Origin: an uncultured Oscillospiraceae bacterium
Lineage (GTDB): Bacteria > Bacillota > Clostridia > Oscillospirales > Oscillospiraceae
DNA: 5,661 bases
Assembly: GCA_910588625.1 (NCBI GenBank)
Contig: CAJUQN010000132.1
Coordinates: 1-5,661, forward strand
Direction: 5' to 3'
Part shown: one piece after another, positions 1-5,450 of the stretch
How positions within the stretch are numbered: position 1 is the first letter of the stretch
How the letters are laid out: each line of letters opens with the position of its first letter
Translations under genes and position numbers: made by a program
The notes under the pieces: generated by a model
Databases searched by the model: none
What the model saw: the letters and a program-made list of their open reading frames with translations, nothing else
Told to the model about the DNA's origin: nothing

Positions 1-307
1 CCAGGTAGTCCCTGTTTTCCGGGCTGTCATTGACCTTCAGGATCTCCGCGTACATCGCGTCGGGGTCGTAGTACGACACAAGGCATTTCACCCGCTTCTC
101 CACGCGGGGGCTGCCGGGGCACAGGCGGATGTCCTCGGGGACTTTCGCGTCAGGGAAGCGTACCAGCGCATCCCGCTTGGAGACGATGCTCCAGCCGGTG
201 ATCCCCTGTTCCTCCAGGAAATGCCGGAGGGAACGCTCCACGAGGCCGGGGAAAAAGGTAACGGCCAGCTTGTCGCCGCAGGGGACGGATCGGAAATCGA
301 ATGTCAT
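1..307 (-). CDS. Unrecognised protein, 3' end beyond the window
   Basis: The frame is open from an ATG at 305-307 to the left edge, giving the first 102 residues of a protein that continues outside the window. It begins MTFDFRSVPCGDKLAVTFFP. The start is supported by an AAGGAGG ribosome binding site about eight bases upstream (plus-strand cctcctt near 317-323). The visible part is soluble, without signal peptide or membrane segment, and rich in charged residues. Two cysteines (residues 10 and 64) do not form a recognisable metal site. I do not recognise the family. The gene has its own promoter candidate about 180 bases upstream, so it may be transcribed separately from the 98-residue gene that precedes it. 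Codon use is GC-rich like its left-hand neighbours. Confidence 0.75.
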   Translation of the reverse strand, partial: MTFDFRSVPCGDKLAVTFFPGLVERSLRHFLEEQGITGWSIVSKRDALVRFPDAKVPEDIRLCPGSPRVEKRVKCLVSYYDPDAMYAEILKVNDSPENRDYL

Positions 308-485
308 AGCGGTATTCCTCCTTATTCTTTGTGGCGGCGGCCGCGCCTGCCCGGTTTTGGGCATAAAAAACCAACATACCAAGGTCAAATGGGCAGACTG
401 GCAGCCTTAGCCACATTCAAAAATCCTTGATATGTTGATCGTAATTTTTATGAGATTGTTCTGGGCGTACCGGGGACAGGGCTTC

Positions 486-514
486 ATGGTAGCACATCCC
501 AACCCGCCTGTCAA
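486..514 (-). promoter_or_regulatory. Sigma-A type promoter for the leftmost gene
   Basis: Read on the minus strand there is a perfect -35 box TTGACA (509-514), a 17-base spacer and a -10 box TACCAT (486-491). Transcription would start near 479, leaving an untranslated leader of about 170 bases before the ATG at 307. The leader has a short AT-rich patch (about 360-470) but I could not find a riboswitch or a convincing attenuator hairpin in it. A weaker promoter-like pair (TTGACC at about 382-387 followed by TATGCC) also lies in the leader. Confidence 0.6.
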
Positions 515-537
515 CCCCCGTTTCTTCCCCCACTGTG

Positions 538-553
538 AGCCGCGCCAGCGGCT
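538..553 (-). terminator. Hairpin at the stop of the 98-residue gene, possible weak terminator
   Basis: A perfect six-base stem (agccgc / gcggct) with the four-base loop gcca overlaps the first base of the stop codon of the 98-residue gene. On the minus strand it is followed by a purine-rich stretch, not a U tract, so it is at best a weak or Rho-assisted terminator. It separates that gene from the next promoter at 486-514. Confidence 0.3.
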
Positions 554-849
554 TACAAAAGGGACATGCCGGAGTGGAACTGCCCCGCCTGCCGCCGCTC
601 GTCGGCGTCCGGGGGCTCGTACTCGTACTTGTACGCCGGGCGGTCCGGGAAGCGCCGGACCATGTCCTCGACGAGAATCCGCACATGGGCGCGCATATAG
701 TCCTCGCCGTCCGGCTGGTGCATCGTGATGCGCGCCAGCATGACGAGGGCGCTGCGGTCCACGTCAATTGGCCTGCCCAGCTCCTGCGACAGGCGCTCGG
801 TTTCATCCAGCCCGACGCCGACCAACGCCATGAGCTTTTCTTTGTCCAT
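553..849 (-). CDS. Conserved-looking 98-residue protein of unknown function
   Basis: A complete ORF of 98 residues starting MDKEKLMALVGVGLDETERL. The ATG at 847-849 is preceded by a GGAGG ribosome binding site seven bases upstream, in the 18-base gap after the lipoprotein gene, so the two are probably co-transcribed and translated in sequence. The first 65 residues are predicted by eye to be largely helical and amphipathic (for example DRSALVMLARI and VRILVEDMVRRF). The last 30 are hydrophilic, with a charged Tyr/Glu/Pro stretch near residues 72-82. There is no signal peptide, membrane segment or metal-binding motif. I do not recognise the family. Its coupling to a secreted lipoprotein does not show a shared function, since the protein itself appears cytoplasmic. 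Confidence 0.75.
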   Translation of the reverse strand: MDKEKLMALVGVGLDETERLSQELGRPIDVDRSALVMLARITMHQPDGEDYMRAHVRILVEDMVRRFPDRPAYKYEYEPPDADERRQAGQFHSGMSLL

Positions 850-867
850 CCTGTTGCCTCCTATGAC

Positions 868-2100
868 TTACGAAATGGGATCGGCGTAATAGATGATGTT
901 CATTACGCCGCCTCCGATATACAGATACTCAAGGTTGACCCGCGCACTGTCGTACCCCGTGCCGGCGGGTGTGCCGGAGCACCCCACTGGGAAGAGGGTG
1001 TACCGGTCGGAGCTGCTGAACCAGATGGTGATGGACCCGTCGGAGTTCTGAACGACGGAGGTGGGCGTCTGTCCATCGGTCTCTCCTCCGATTACCACCC
1101 CGTCGGCGTTCAGCGTAATGGAGCGGCCGCCGCTGTAATCGTCATAGGTGGGATAGGGCGTGTAGTTGCCCGCGTAGGCGGCCAGAAGGGACGCCGGTTC
1201 CTCCGGCTGCTGGGATTCGGCGGGGCCGGGGTCCACCGGGTCGGACTGGGCGGGCTGGGATTCCTCCGGGCCCGGCTCCGGGGGCTCGGGCCGCTCCGGC
1301 ACGTCTTCCGGCTTGATAACGATGCTTGTCCCGTCCGGGCTGTAAGCGAGTACGGCCCCCGCGGTATATCTGGCCTGCGCGGCCTGGTATTCCTCGCGGG
1401 TGGCCGCGTCATAGCCCGAGCTGCCATTGGTGAGCCCGCGCTCGTCGTGGGGCAGCATGGAGTAGACGGCATGGCCCTCGGACCAATTGCGGTGCAGAGC
1501 GTCTACGGCGTCCCAGTCGTACTCGCCCGGGTTGGGGGCGTCGTCGCAGAACCGGCCAACGCCGTCCTTCTGGGCGACGGAACCGTAGTATGCCCTGTTA
1601 TCCATGTACCCGACCACCCCCTGGGATTCCTCACGGATGCACCCGTACCTCTCCAGATACAGCCGCCCGCCGGACTCCACCAGTGAAAGTCCGCCCCCGG
1701 CGCCCAGGGTGATGTAATAGTTCATCAGGTGGCACATCCCATGGGATTCGTACCGGTATATGGACATAAGGAATGAACCGGGCGTCTCTTTCGCAAAGTC
1801 GTCTATGGAAAGTATCAGCAGCTCCGGGTTTCCGTCCGCCTCAAAATCAAGGACCTCCGAATACAGCAACCCCTGGGAAGTGCCGTCCGATACCGGCATC
1901 CGGTCAACCTTATTTTCGTAAAACTTCATGGAAGCATGGGTGTCCGACCCGGAAGCATCCGAAGCGGTCGCTGTCGAAGCGTCGCTCCCCTGGCCTCCGT
2001 CCTGCGCGGGGGCCTTGCCGCAAGCGGCAAGGGAGAACAGGAGCGACAGGGCCAGCAGCAGGGCGGTACGGCGCACGAACGATCTGTCTGTATTTTTCAT
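868..2100 (-). CDS. Secreted lipoprotein with VCBS-like motif and C-terminal beta domain
   Basis: A 410-residue protein, probably exported and anchored to the outer face of the membrane. Residues 1-27 form a lipoprotein signal: a basic start with the RR pair at 10-11, a hydrophobic core (about 13-23) and a lipobox L-A-A-C with the lipidated Cys at 27. A Ser/Ala/Thr/Asp-rich linker (about 35-58) follows. Residues 84-96 carry an F-E-A-D-G-N-P-E-L-L run, like the acidic D-x-D-G-x-x-E-L signature of VCBS/FG-GAP-like repeats in clostridial lipoproteins. A Pro/Glu/Ser-rich spacer (about 264-304) separates a C-terminal domain of about 105 residues (Y-A-G-N-Y-T, then I-T-L-N-A-D-G) that looks all-beta. 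I chose the ATG at 2098-2100, not the upstream ATG at 2113-2115, because GGAGAG lies seven bases before it and the upstream start falls only about 11 bases from the predicted transcript start. The ligand and role are unknown. Confidence 0.8.
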   Translation of the reverse strand: MKNTDRSFVRRTALLLALSLLFSLAACGKAPAQDGGQGSDASTATASDASGSDTHASMKFYENKVDRMPVSDGTSQGLLYSEVLDFEADGNPELLILSIDDFAKETPGSFLMSIYRYESHGMCHLMNYYITLGAGGGLSLVESGGRLYLERYGCIREESQGVVGYMDNRAYYGSVAQKDGVGRFCDDAPNPGEYDWDAVDALHRNWSEGHAVYSMLPHDERGLTNGSSGYDAATREEYQAAQARYTAGAVLAYSPDGTSIVIKPEDVPERPEPPEPGPEESQPAQSDPVDPGPAESQQPEEPASLLAAYAGNYTPYPTYDDYSGGRSITLNADGVVIGGETDGQTPTSVVQNSDGSITIWFSSSDRYTLFPVGCSGTPAGTGYDSARVNLEYLYIGGGVMNIIYYADPIS

Positions 2101-2132
2101 GATGTCTCTCTCCATCTGTTTCTTTGTCCGAT

Positions 2133-2161
2133 ATTGTAACGTAACCCGGGCGGAATTTCAA
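2133..2161 (-). promoter_or_regulatory. Sigma-A type promoter for lipoprotein and 98-residue gene
   Basis: On the minus strand there is a -35 box TTGAAA (2156-2161), a 17-base spacer and a -10 box TACAAT (2133-2138). Transcription would start near 2126, giving a leader of about 26 bases to the ATG at 2100 that contains the GGAGAG ribosome binding site. It lies just downstream of the terminator of the recombinase unit, so the lipoprotein operon is probably independent of it. Confidence 0.7.
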
Positions 2162-2241
2162 GACGTGAACTGGCAAAAAGCCCTCATTTATGGGTGCATT
2201 TTAGGAAAAACCCGCATTGTATCCGTGAGCCACCGCCCCCC

Positions 2242-2282
2242 AAAAAGACGGGACGGGCCGGAGGAACGTTCCTCCAGCCCGT
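2242..2282 (-). terminator. Rho-independent terminator of the recombinase/PolC-like unit
   Basis: A 16-base perfect palindrome (2260-2275, ggaggaac/gttcctcc) is extended by a further six-base stem, acgggc at 2253-2258 with gcccgt at 2277-2282, with one C/A mismatch between them. On the minus strand the stem is followed a few bases later by five T residues (aaaaa at 2242-2246 on the plus strand). It lies 46 bases past the stop of the PolC-like gene. No T run follows it on the plus strand, so it acts on minus-strand transcription. Confidence 0.7.
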
Positions 2283-2328
2283 TTCGCCATGCCGGCAAAG
2301 GCAATATTTAATTCCAAACGGCACGAAA

Positions 2329-3321
2329 TTACACCTGGCAAGGGCGGAGCTCCCGCGCCAGCAGCGCCAGAGCCCAATACAGATAGTCGGCGCACTGGCC
2401 GCGCGGGTACAGATACCCGGCGGCGCACAGCGTATCCCAGTGCAGGCCGCAGATTCCGTGGGAGGTGAGTATGTCCTTGTACTCCGGCGACAGCCTGCCG
2501 TGGCACGCCTGCCGCATGACATGGAAAGCGTCGTCCCCGCCGACCCCATGCCGCACGCACAGGTCGTACACGTCCTCCCGCGTCCCAATCAGGCGCTGGA
2601 AGCGGTCGGGCTGGCCCATGAGGCGCTCCGCCTGGAACCGGACCTCCGGGGCAATGCACAGCCCCATGATCTTCACCAGGTCGGAGAAACTCTCCGGCTC
2701 CAGCTGGCGGGCAAGGTCCTGGAAGCCCTCCAGGTCGCCCAGCACGGGGATACCGGCCACATCGTCCCGATAGGCCCTGGCAACCAGGTTCCCGTCGGAG
2801 AGCAGGTCCCCGACAGTTAGGGCGCTCCCGGCCCGCCGCGTCTCCCATATACGGTCCATCAGGGCGTGCGGGCACAGCCTGATGGCGGGGTGCTCGTCGC
2901 TGGGGTCATACCCCGGGAGAAGCTCGCCCAGATACGCCGCCATGTCCTCCAGCAGCCCGCCCGCGACGTTCAGGATAAATTGCGGTGTACGCGTCCCGTC
3001 CAGGCCCAGGCAACCCTCCCAGCGGAGCCCCAGCTCCATGGGATCGACGGCGGCGAGGCCCAGAAGGTGCGACAGGTACAGGTTGCCGGTGAGCCCCCGG
3101 AACCCAACGGGGCAGCCCCGGCTTTCGGAGAACTCCGCCAGCTTGGCGGCGACGGCCAGGAGCGTGCCATGGCCGCTGCCGAAGATATGTTGCTTCTCCG
3201 TAGCGATGCGCTCTTGGACATCTGCGGGGACCGCCCCGCCGTGCCGCTCGTTCGCGGCCGCGTCGATTTTGCTGTGCAGCTCCTGTTCCATCTGGCTGTT
3301 GTGGTACAGATGAGTTTTCAT
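2329..3321 (-). CDS. PolC-like palm/fingers protein lacking catalytic aspartates
   Basis: A 330-residue protein that reads as a shortened relative of the alpha subunit PolC of Bacillota DNA polymerase III (about 1,430 residues). Matches recalled from Bacillus PolC run in order: V-G-F-R-G-L-T-G at 72-79 for V-G-S-R-G-S-V-G; T-P-Q-F-I-L-N at 112-118 for V-P-D-I-D-L-N; G-I-P-V-L-G at 190-195 for G-I-P-E-F-G; FSDLVKIMGL at 212-221 for FSELVQISGL; IGTREDV at 245-251 for IGCRDDI; YLYPRGQCADYL at 303-314 for YMFPKAHAAAYV. Both aspartates of the PDID motif are replaced (Gln114, Ile116). The third aspartate of the family also has no clear counterpart near 147-152. The exonuclease, PHP and C-terminal clamp-binding parts are absent. 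It is therefore unlikely to be an active polymerase; it may be a DNA-binding or decoy factor, or decaying. The start at 3319-3321 has AGGAGG nine bases upstream. It follows the recombinase gene by 44 bases in the same unit. Confidence 0.7.
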   Translation of the reverse strand: MKTHLYHNSQMEQELHSKIDAAANERHGGAVPADVQERIATEKQHIFGSGHGTLLAVAAKLAEFSESRGCPVGFRGLTGNLYLSHLLGLAAVDPMELGLRWEGCLGLDGTRTPQFILNVAGGLLEDMAAYLGELLPGYDPSDEHPAIRLCPHALMDRIWETRRAGSALTVGDLLSDGNLVARAYRDDVAGIPVLGDLEGFQDLARQLEPESFSDLVKIMGLCIAPEVRFQAERLMGQPDRFQRLIGTREDVYDLCVRHGVGGDDAFHVMRQACHGRLSPEYKDILTSHGICGLHWDTLCAAGYLYPRGQCADYLYWALALLARELRPCQV

Positions 3322-3365
3322 TGGTTTTTGTCCTCCTATTTCAAATCATGGTGCGGCACCGCCGG

Positions 3366-4082
3366 TCACTGCCCGGCCTTGAGCTGCCGCTTGTATCTGT
3401 AGTAGGTATTCCGGGAAATCCCGCAGAGCTTGATCACCTCCGGGTCGTCCAGTGTCCCGTTGAAGTCCTTGGAGTGCTTCACGATGACGGCCTTGGCGGC
3501 GATGCTCTTCCGGGTGGTCAGCTTCGTACCAGGGGCGAGGCCATAGGTCTTTTCAATCCCGTGCTGGGCGGCCTCCAGCTTCGCGGCCCGCATCCCGTCC
3601 CGAACCCTCGTCTGGATATCGTGCCGCTCCTTTTCGGCCTGCTCGAAGGCGATGGCGATTTGTCTCCGGGCCAAGAGCATCAGGACCTGGTTGGTCGCTT
3701 CGATGTAAATATCCGCAATCTCGTTGCCCGTGGCTGGGATGCTGGCGGCGGCGGCGGCCTGGCGGTAGCACTCCGTGTTGCAATGGGGCTCGTTCAGGAA
3801 AACCAGGTCGATCCCCTTCTGGTACAGCTCTTCGTACAGGGCGGCGCCGTCCTCCGCGTCACGGCTCAGGCGGGACACGGAATCGAACACGACGGTGTCC
3901 CCCGGCTGGAACCGCTTGTACAGCCGGTTCCACTCGGGCCGGTCCAGGGTGCTGCCGGTGAACCTGTCGCTGAAGAACGTGGCGCCGGCATAGGCCCCGC
4001 CGTCCGCCGACATGATGTTCTCGATCTGCCGCTTCAAACTTTGCTGCCGGGTGCTCACCCGGACGTATGCGTACAGCTTCAT
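3366..4082 (-). CDS. Small serine recombinase (resolvase/invertase family)
   Basis: A 238-residue site-specific recombinase that would cut and rejoin DNA through a covalent phosphoserine link. The N-terminal catalytic domain (about 1-150) opens MKLYAYVRVSTRQQ, placing Arg8 and the nucleophile Ser10 exactly as in gamma-delta resolvase. D-R-F-T-G-S-T-L-D-R-P at 39-49 and D-S-V-S-R-L-S-R at 67-74 supply the other conserved arginines (48, 71, 74). The section after E-P-H-C-N-T (about 105-150) is longer and more alanine-rich than in classical resolvases. A long helix of E-helix type leads to a C-terminal helix-turn-helix (about 213-236, D-D-P-E-V-I-K-L-C-G-I-S-R-N-T-Y-Y-R) like the Hin DNA-binding domain. 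I chose the ATG at 4080-4082: the family begins there and a GAGGGGG ribosome binding site lies nine bases upstream. A TTG at 4104-4106 is in frame but would add eight atypical residues. Its own promoter and nearby repeats suggest self-regulation at its recombination site. Confidence 0.88.
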   Translation of the reverse strand: MKLYAYVRVSTRQQSLKRQIENIMSADGGAYAGATFFSDRFTGSTLDRPEWNRLYKRFQPGDTVVFDSVSRLSRDAEDGAALYEELYQKGIDLVFLNEPHCNTECYRQAAAAASIPATGNEIADIYIEATNQVLMLLARRQIAIAFEQAEKERHDIQTRVRDGMRAAKLEAAQHGIEKTYGLAPGTKLTTRKSIAAKAVIVKHSKDFNGTLDDPEVIKLCGISRNTYYRYKRQLKAGQ

Positions 4083-4135
4083 GGTCGGGCACCCCCTCGT
4101 AGTCAAACAAGGTACACTCAGATTGGTTACTTATT

Positions 4136-4164
4136 ATGATAGCACGGAACCAGGTATTTGTCAA
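4136..4164 (-). promoter_or_regulatory. Sigma-A type promoter for recombinase operon
   Basis: On the minus strand there is a perfect -35 box TTGACA (4159-4164), a 17-base spacer and a -10 box TATCAT (4136-4141). Transcription would begin near 4129, giving a leader of about 47 bases with the ribosome binding site. GGTAC-type repeats lie on both sides, which would let the recombinase occupy and repress the promoter if they are its binding sites. Confidence 0.7.
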
Positions 4165-4171
4165 TAATTTA

Positions 4172-4203
4172 GGTACTATTCTGATATAGATTGTTTTGGT
4201 ACT
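4172..4203. repeat. GGTACT direct repeat pair, candidate recombinase site
   Basis: GGTACT occurs at 4172-4177 and again at 4198-4203, a period of 26 bases, just upstream of the recombinase promoter. Related pieces GGTAC (4111-4115) and GGTAT (4153-4157) occur within the same 95 bases. Small serine recombinases usually bind short repeated half-sites next to their own gene, so this is a candidate res-like site. The repeats are short and the assignment is inference. Confidence 0.3.
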
Positions 4204-4264
4204 AAAAAGGGCGGCGTGTGCTATGGGTCCATGCCGTCGTGTCTGACGGGACGGGGCGGTTCAT
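4202..4264 (-). CDS. Possible 20-residue leader ORF ahead of recombinase
   Basis: A minus-strand ATG at 4262-4264 is preceded by AAGGAG ten bases upstream and opens a frame of 20 residues, MNRPVPSDTTAWTHSTRRPF, ending in TAG at 4202-4204. The spacing of the ribosome binding site is good, but no promoter is evident and the frame ends upstream of the -35 box of the recombinase promoter, so it would not be in the main recombinase transcript. It may be a small peptide, a remnant of a gene start, or chance. Confidence 0.3.
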   Translation of the reverse strand: MNRPVPSDTTAWTHSTRRPF

Positions 4265-4319
4265 GATGGGAGTTCTCCTTCGTCAATCGTTTTGGCATGC
4301 CGTTGAAGCCGTAAAGCGG

Positions 4320-4370
4320 CTAAAAACAGCAAAAGGACCGCCCCAGGCAGTGACGCCTGGAGCGGTCCTT
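4320..4370 (-). terminator. Strong rho-independent terminator after the gene remnant
   Basis: Stem arms aaggaccgc (4333-4341) and gcggtcctt (4362-4370) are followed inward by a C/A mismatch and a second stem ccaggc (4343-4348) with gcctgg (4355-4360), closing on a six-base loop. On the minus strand the stem runs into TTTTGCTGTTTTTAG, a typical U-rich tail. It begins nine bases after the stop codon of the broken gene at 4379, so it was probably that gene's terminator. The hairpin is duplicated at the right edge of the window. Confidence 0.75.
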
Positions 4371-4371
4371 G
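4330..4371. repeat. Left copy of 42-base palindromic repeat
   Basis: Positions 4330-4371 match 5620-5661 at 40 of 42 bases, an offset of 1290. The differences are G4352 to A5642, in the hairpin loop, and T4369 to G5659, at the base of the stem. The inner stem arms are identical in both copies. The match ends at the window edge on the right, so its full length is unknown. Confidence 0.85.
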
Positions 4372-4378
4372 TCAAATA

Positions 4379-4549
4379 TTATTTTATGATGCCGAACCAG
4401 AGAAACGCCTCGCGGATGGCAGCCTCCTTCTCCGGCCTCACCTTCTGGATATAACGTCTCGCGGTATCCCCAGTGTCCGTGATAAGTCCGTACTTCCACT
4501 TGGCCTGCGATATGCTGGAGCTGTTGACGTTGAAGCCGTACCTTTTTTG
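4379..4549 (-). pseudogene. 3' remnant of a broken gene (C-terminal module)
   Basis: On the minus strand a frame ends in TAA at 4379-4381 and reads as a coherent protein tail of about 53 residues (4382-4540): Y-G-F-N-V-N-S-S-S-I-S-Q-A-K-W-K-Y-G-L-I near the start and P-E-K-E-A-A-I-R-E-A-F-L-W-F-G-I-I-K at the end. It has the GC-rich codon use of the left side of the window. I recall a similar tail (Y-G-F-x-V-x-S-L-Y-I-x-Q-V-K, then P-P-E-K-E-x-A-I and a closing H-F-x-M-I) at the C terminus of some clostridial proteins, including some annotated as RlmD-type 23S rRNA methyltransferases, but the identity is not certain. Upstream the sequence turns AT-rich at about 4544-4550 and the frame meets a TGA at 4571-4573, with no start or ribosome binding site. 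The rest of the gene is missing. Confidence 0.55.
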
Positions 4550-4628
4550 TGATACATAGATTCCTGTACATCACAAGCAAACAAATTAGAAAACTTTGCA
4601 TTTAGGAGATGTTCATCTTGTCAAAATA

Positions 4629-4637
4629 TGCTATAAT
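4629..4637 (+). promoter_or_regulatory. Extended -10 promoter for the HNH gene
   Basis: TGCTATAAT at 4629-4637 is a perfect -10 box with the extended TGn element. No good -35 box stands at the normal distance (TGTTCA at 4610-4615 matches three of six), which fits an extended -10 promoter. Transcription would start near 4644, about 48 bases before the ATG. The promoter is inside the AT-rich segment, so the gene carries its own promoter. Confidence 0.6.
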
Positions 4638-4691
4638 AAAGCAAGTAAGAAGAATATTCGTCAACATAATAAAACTCTAAAGAGGTGTAAG

Positions 4692-5450
4692 ATGAATAAA
4701 AATCAAGTGGGCTATTGCCATATATGTGGAACTTACGGAAAACTTTCCTTTGAGCATATTCCTCCCGAAAGTGCATTAAATAGGAAACGGGCTAAGGTCT
4801 ATACCGGTAATGATGTCATTAAAAGGTATGCAGGAGAAAAATCCAGATACATAAATCTCCAGCAAGGAATGGGAAAATATACTCTTTGTGAAAGCTGTAA
4901 TAACAATACTGGGGCCTGGTATGCAGATGTGTATAGCGAGGTTGCGAAAGAAGTCGCATATGATTTGCAAAAAAGACCACCTCTAAAGCATGGTGAAATT
5001 TTAACATTTTCCATGCAAAAACTTCCGGCTTTGGTGTTTGTAAAGCAAGTAGTAACCATGTTTTGTAGCTTGTTGCCATTGGAAGAAGTCCGAAGATTAG
5101 GATTTGACAAGTTTTTGCTTGATAAAGAAAGTAATACTATTGACAAAACTCAGTTTGATTTGCGAATATATTTGACACCAGCAAATGTCGGTCAATTAAT
5201 GGTTGGTCCTTGCGTTGTATCGTATACGGCGGGAGCGAGTATTGAAGCTATTTGTGCTTCAGACTTAGCAGTTTATCCGTTTGGATTTATATTGAATTTA
5301 ACACCTCAATATCCAATCGAATATGGCGCAAGTTTGTTGGAGCTATTTGATACAAAATATGAGGAAACGTACAAAATGAACTGGTCATTAATGTATTTAG
5401 AAAGAACAGATGAAATACTTCCCCTGCCATTGCAATTCAAACCCCTGTAA
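4692..5450 (+). CDS. Zinc-finger HNH-type nuclease (HNH_5-like)
   Basis: A 252-residue protein with an N-terminal HNH-type domain resembling the HNH_5 group. It has a first Cys pair C-H-I-C (9, 12), then K-L-S-F-E-H-I-P-P with Glu21-His22, and a second Cys pair L-C-E-S-C (66, 69) followed by N-N-N-T-G-A-W-Y (70-77). The cysteines would hold a structural zinc, and His22 and the asparagines would lie in the metal-dependent cleavage site. The remaining 170 residues have mixed hydrophobic segments (for example ALVFVKQVVTMFCSLL at about 115-130) and match nothing I recognise; they may give specificity. The ATG at 4692-4694 is preferred over the in-frame ATG at 4596 because an AGAGGTG ribosome binding site lies just upstream, the -10 box lies between the two, and the domain starts right after it. 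Base composition is far more AT-rich than its neighbours. The gene stands alone, on the opposite strand to the rest. Confidence 0.7.
   Translation: MNKNQVGYCHICGTYGKLSFEHIPPESALNRKRAKVYTGNDVIKRYAGEKSRYINLQQGMGKYTLCESCNNNTGAWYADVYSEVAKEVAYDLQKRPPLKHGEILTFSMQKLPALVFVKQVVTMFCSLLPLEEVRRLGFDKFLLDKESNTIDKTQFDLRIYLTPANVGQLMVGPCVVSYTAGASIEAICASDLAVYPFGFILNLTPQYPIEYGASLLELFDTKYEETYKMNWSLMYLERTDEILPLPLQFKPL

Noticed and set aside
535..1686. A 383-codon plus-strand open frame opposite the lipoprotein and 98-residue genes
   Set aside because: It crosses two minus-strand genes that have ribosome binding sites, a signal peptide and natural boundaries. Its own translation is rich in Gly, Val, Arg and Ala without motifs, as expected of the antisense of GC-rich coding DNA.
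2246..2259. Similarity between gacgggacggg near 2247 and the same word near 4242
   Set aside because: The shared word is short and low in complexity, and the surroundings are unrelated.
2194..2820. A 208-codon plus-strand frame and other frames opposite the PolC-like gene
   Set aside because: They overlap the terminator hairpin and the coding strand of the PolC-like protein and show no recognisable motifs.
3321..4139. A 272-codon plus-strand open frame opposite the recombinase
   Set aside because: The minus strand encodes a clear serine recombinase with its catalytic residues. The plus frame has no ribosome binding site and low-complexity content.
4218..4454. A 78-codon plus-strand frame over the left palindromic repeat
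   Set aside because: It reads through a strong terminator hairpin and the antisense of the gene remnant, with no ribosome binding site.
4596..4691. Upstream in-frame ATG that would lengthen the HNH protein by 32 residues
   Set aside because: The -10 box of the promoter lies inside this stretch, so the transcript would start after it. The ATG at 4692 has the ribosome binding site and the zinc-finger domain begins directly after it.
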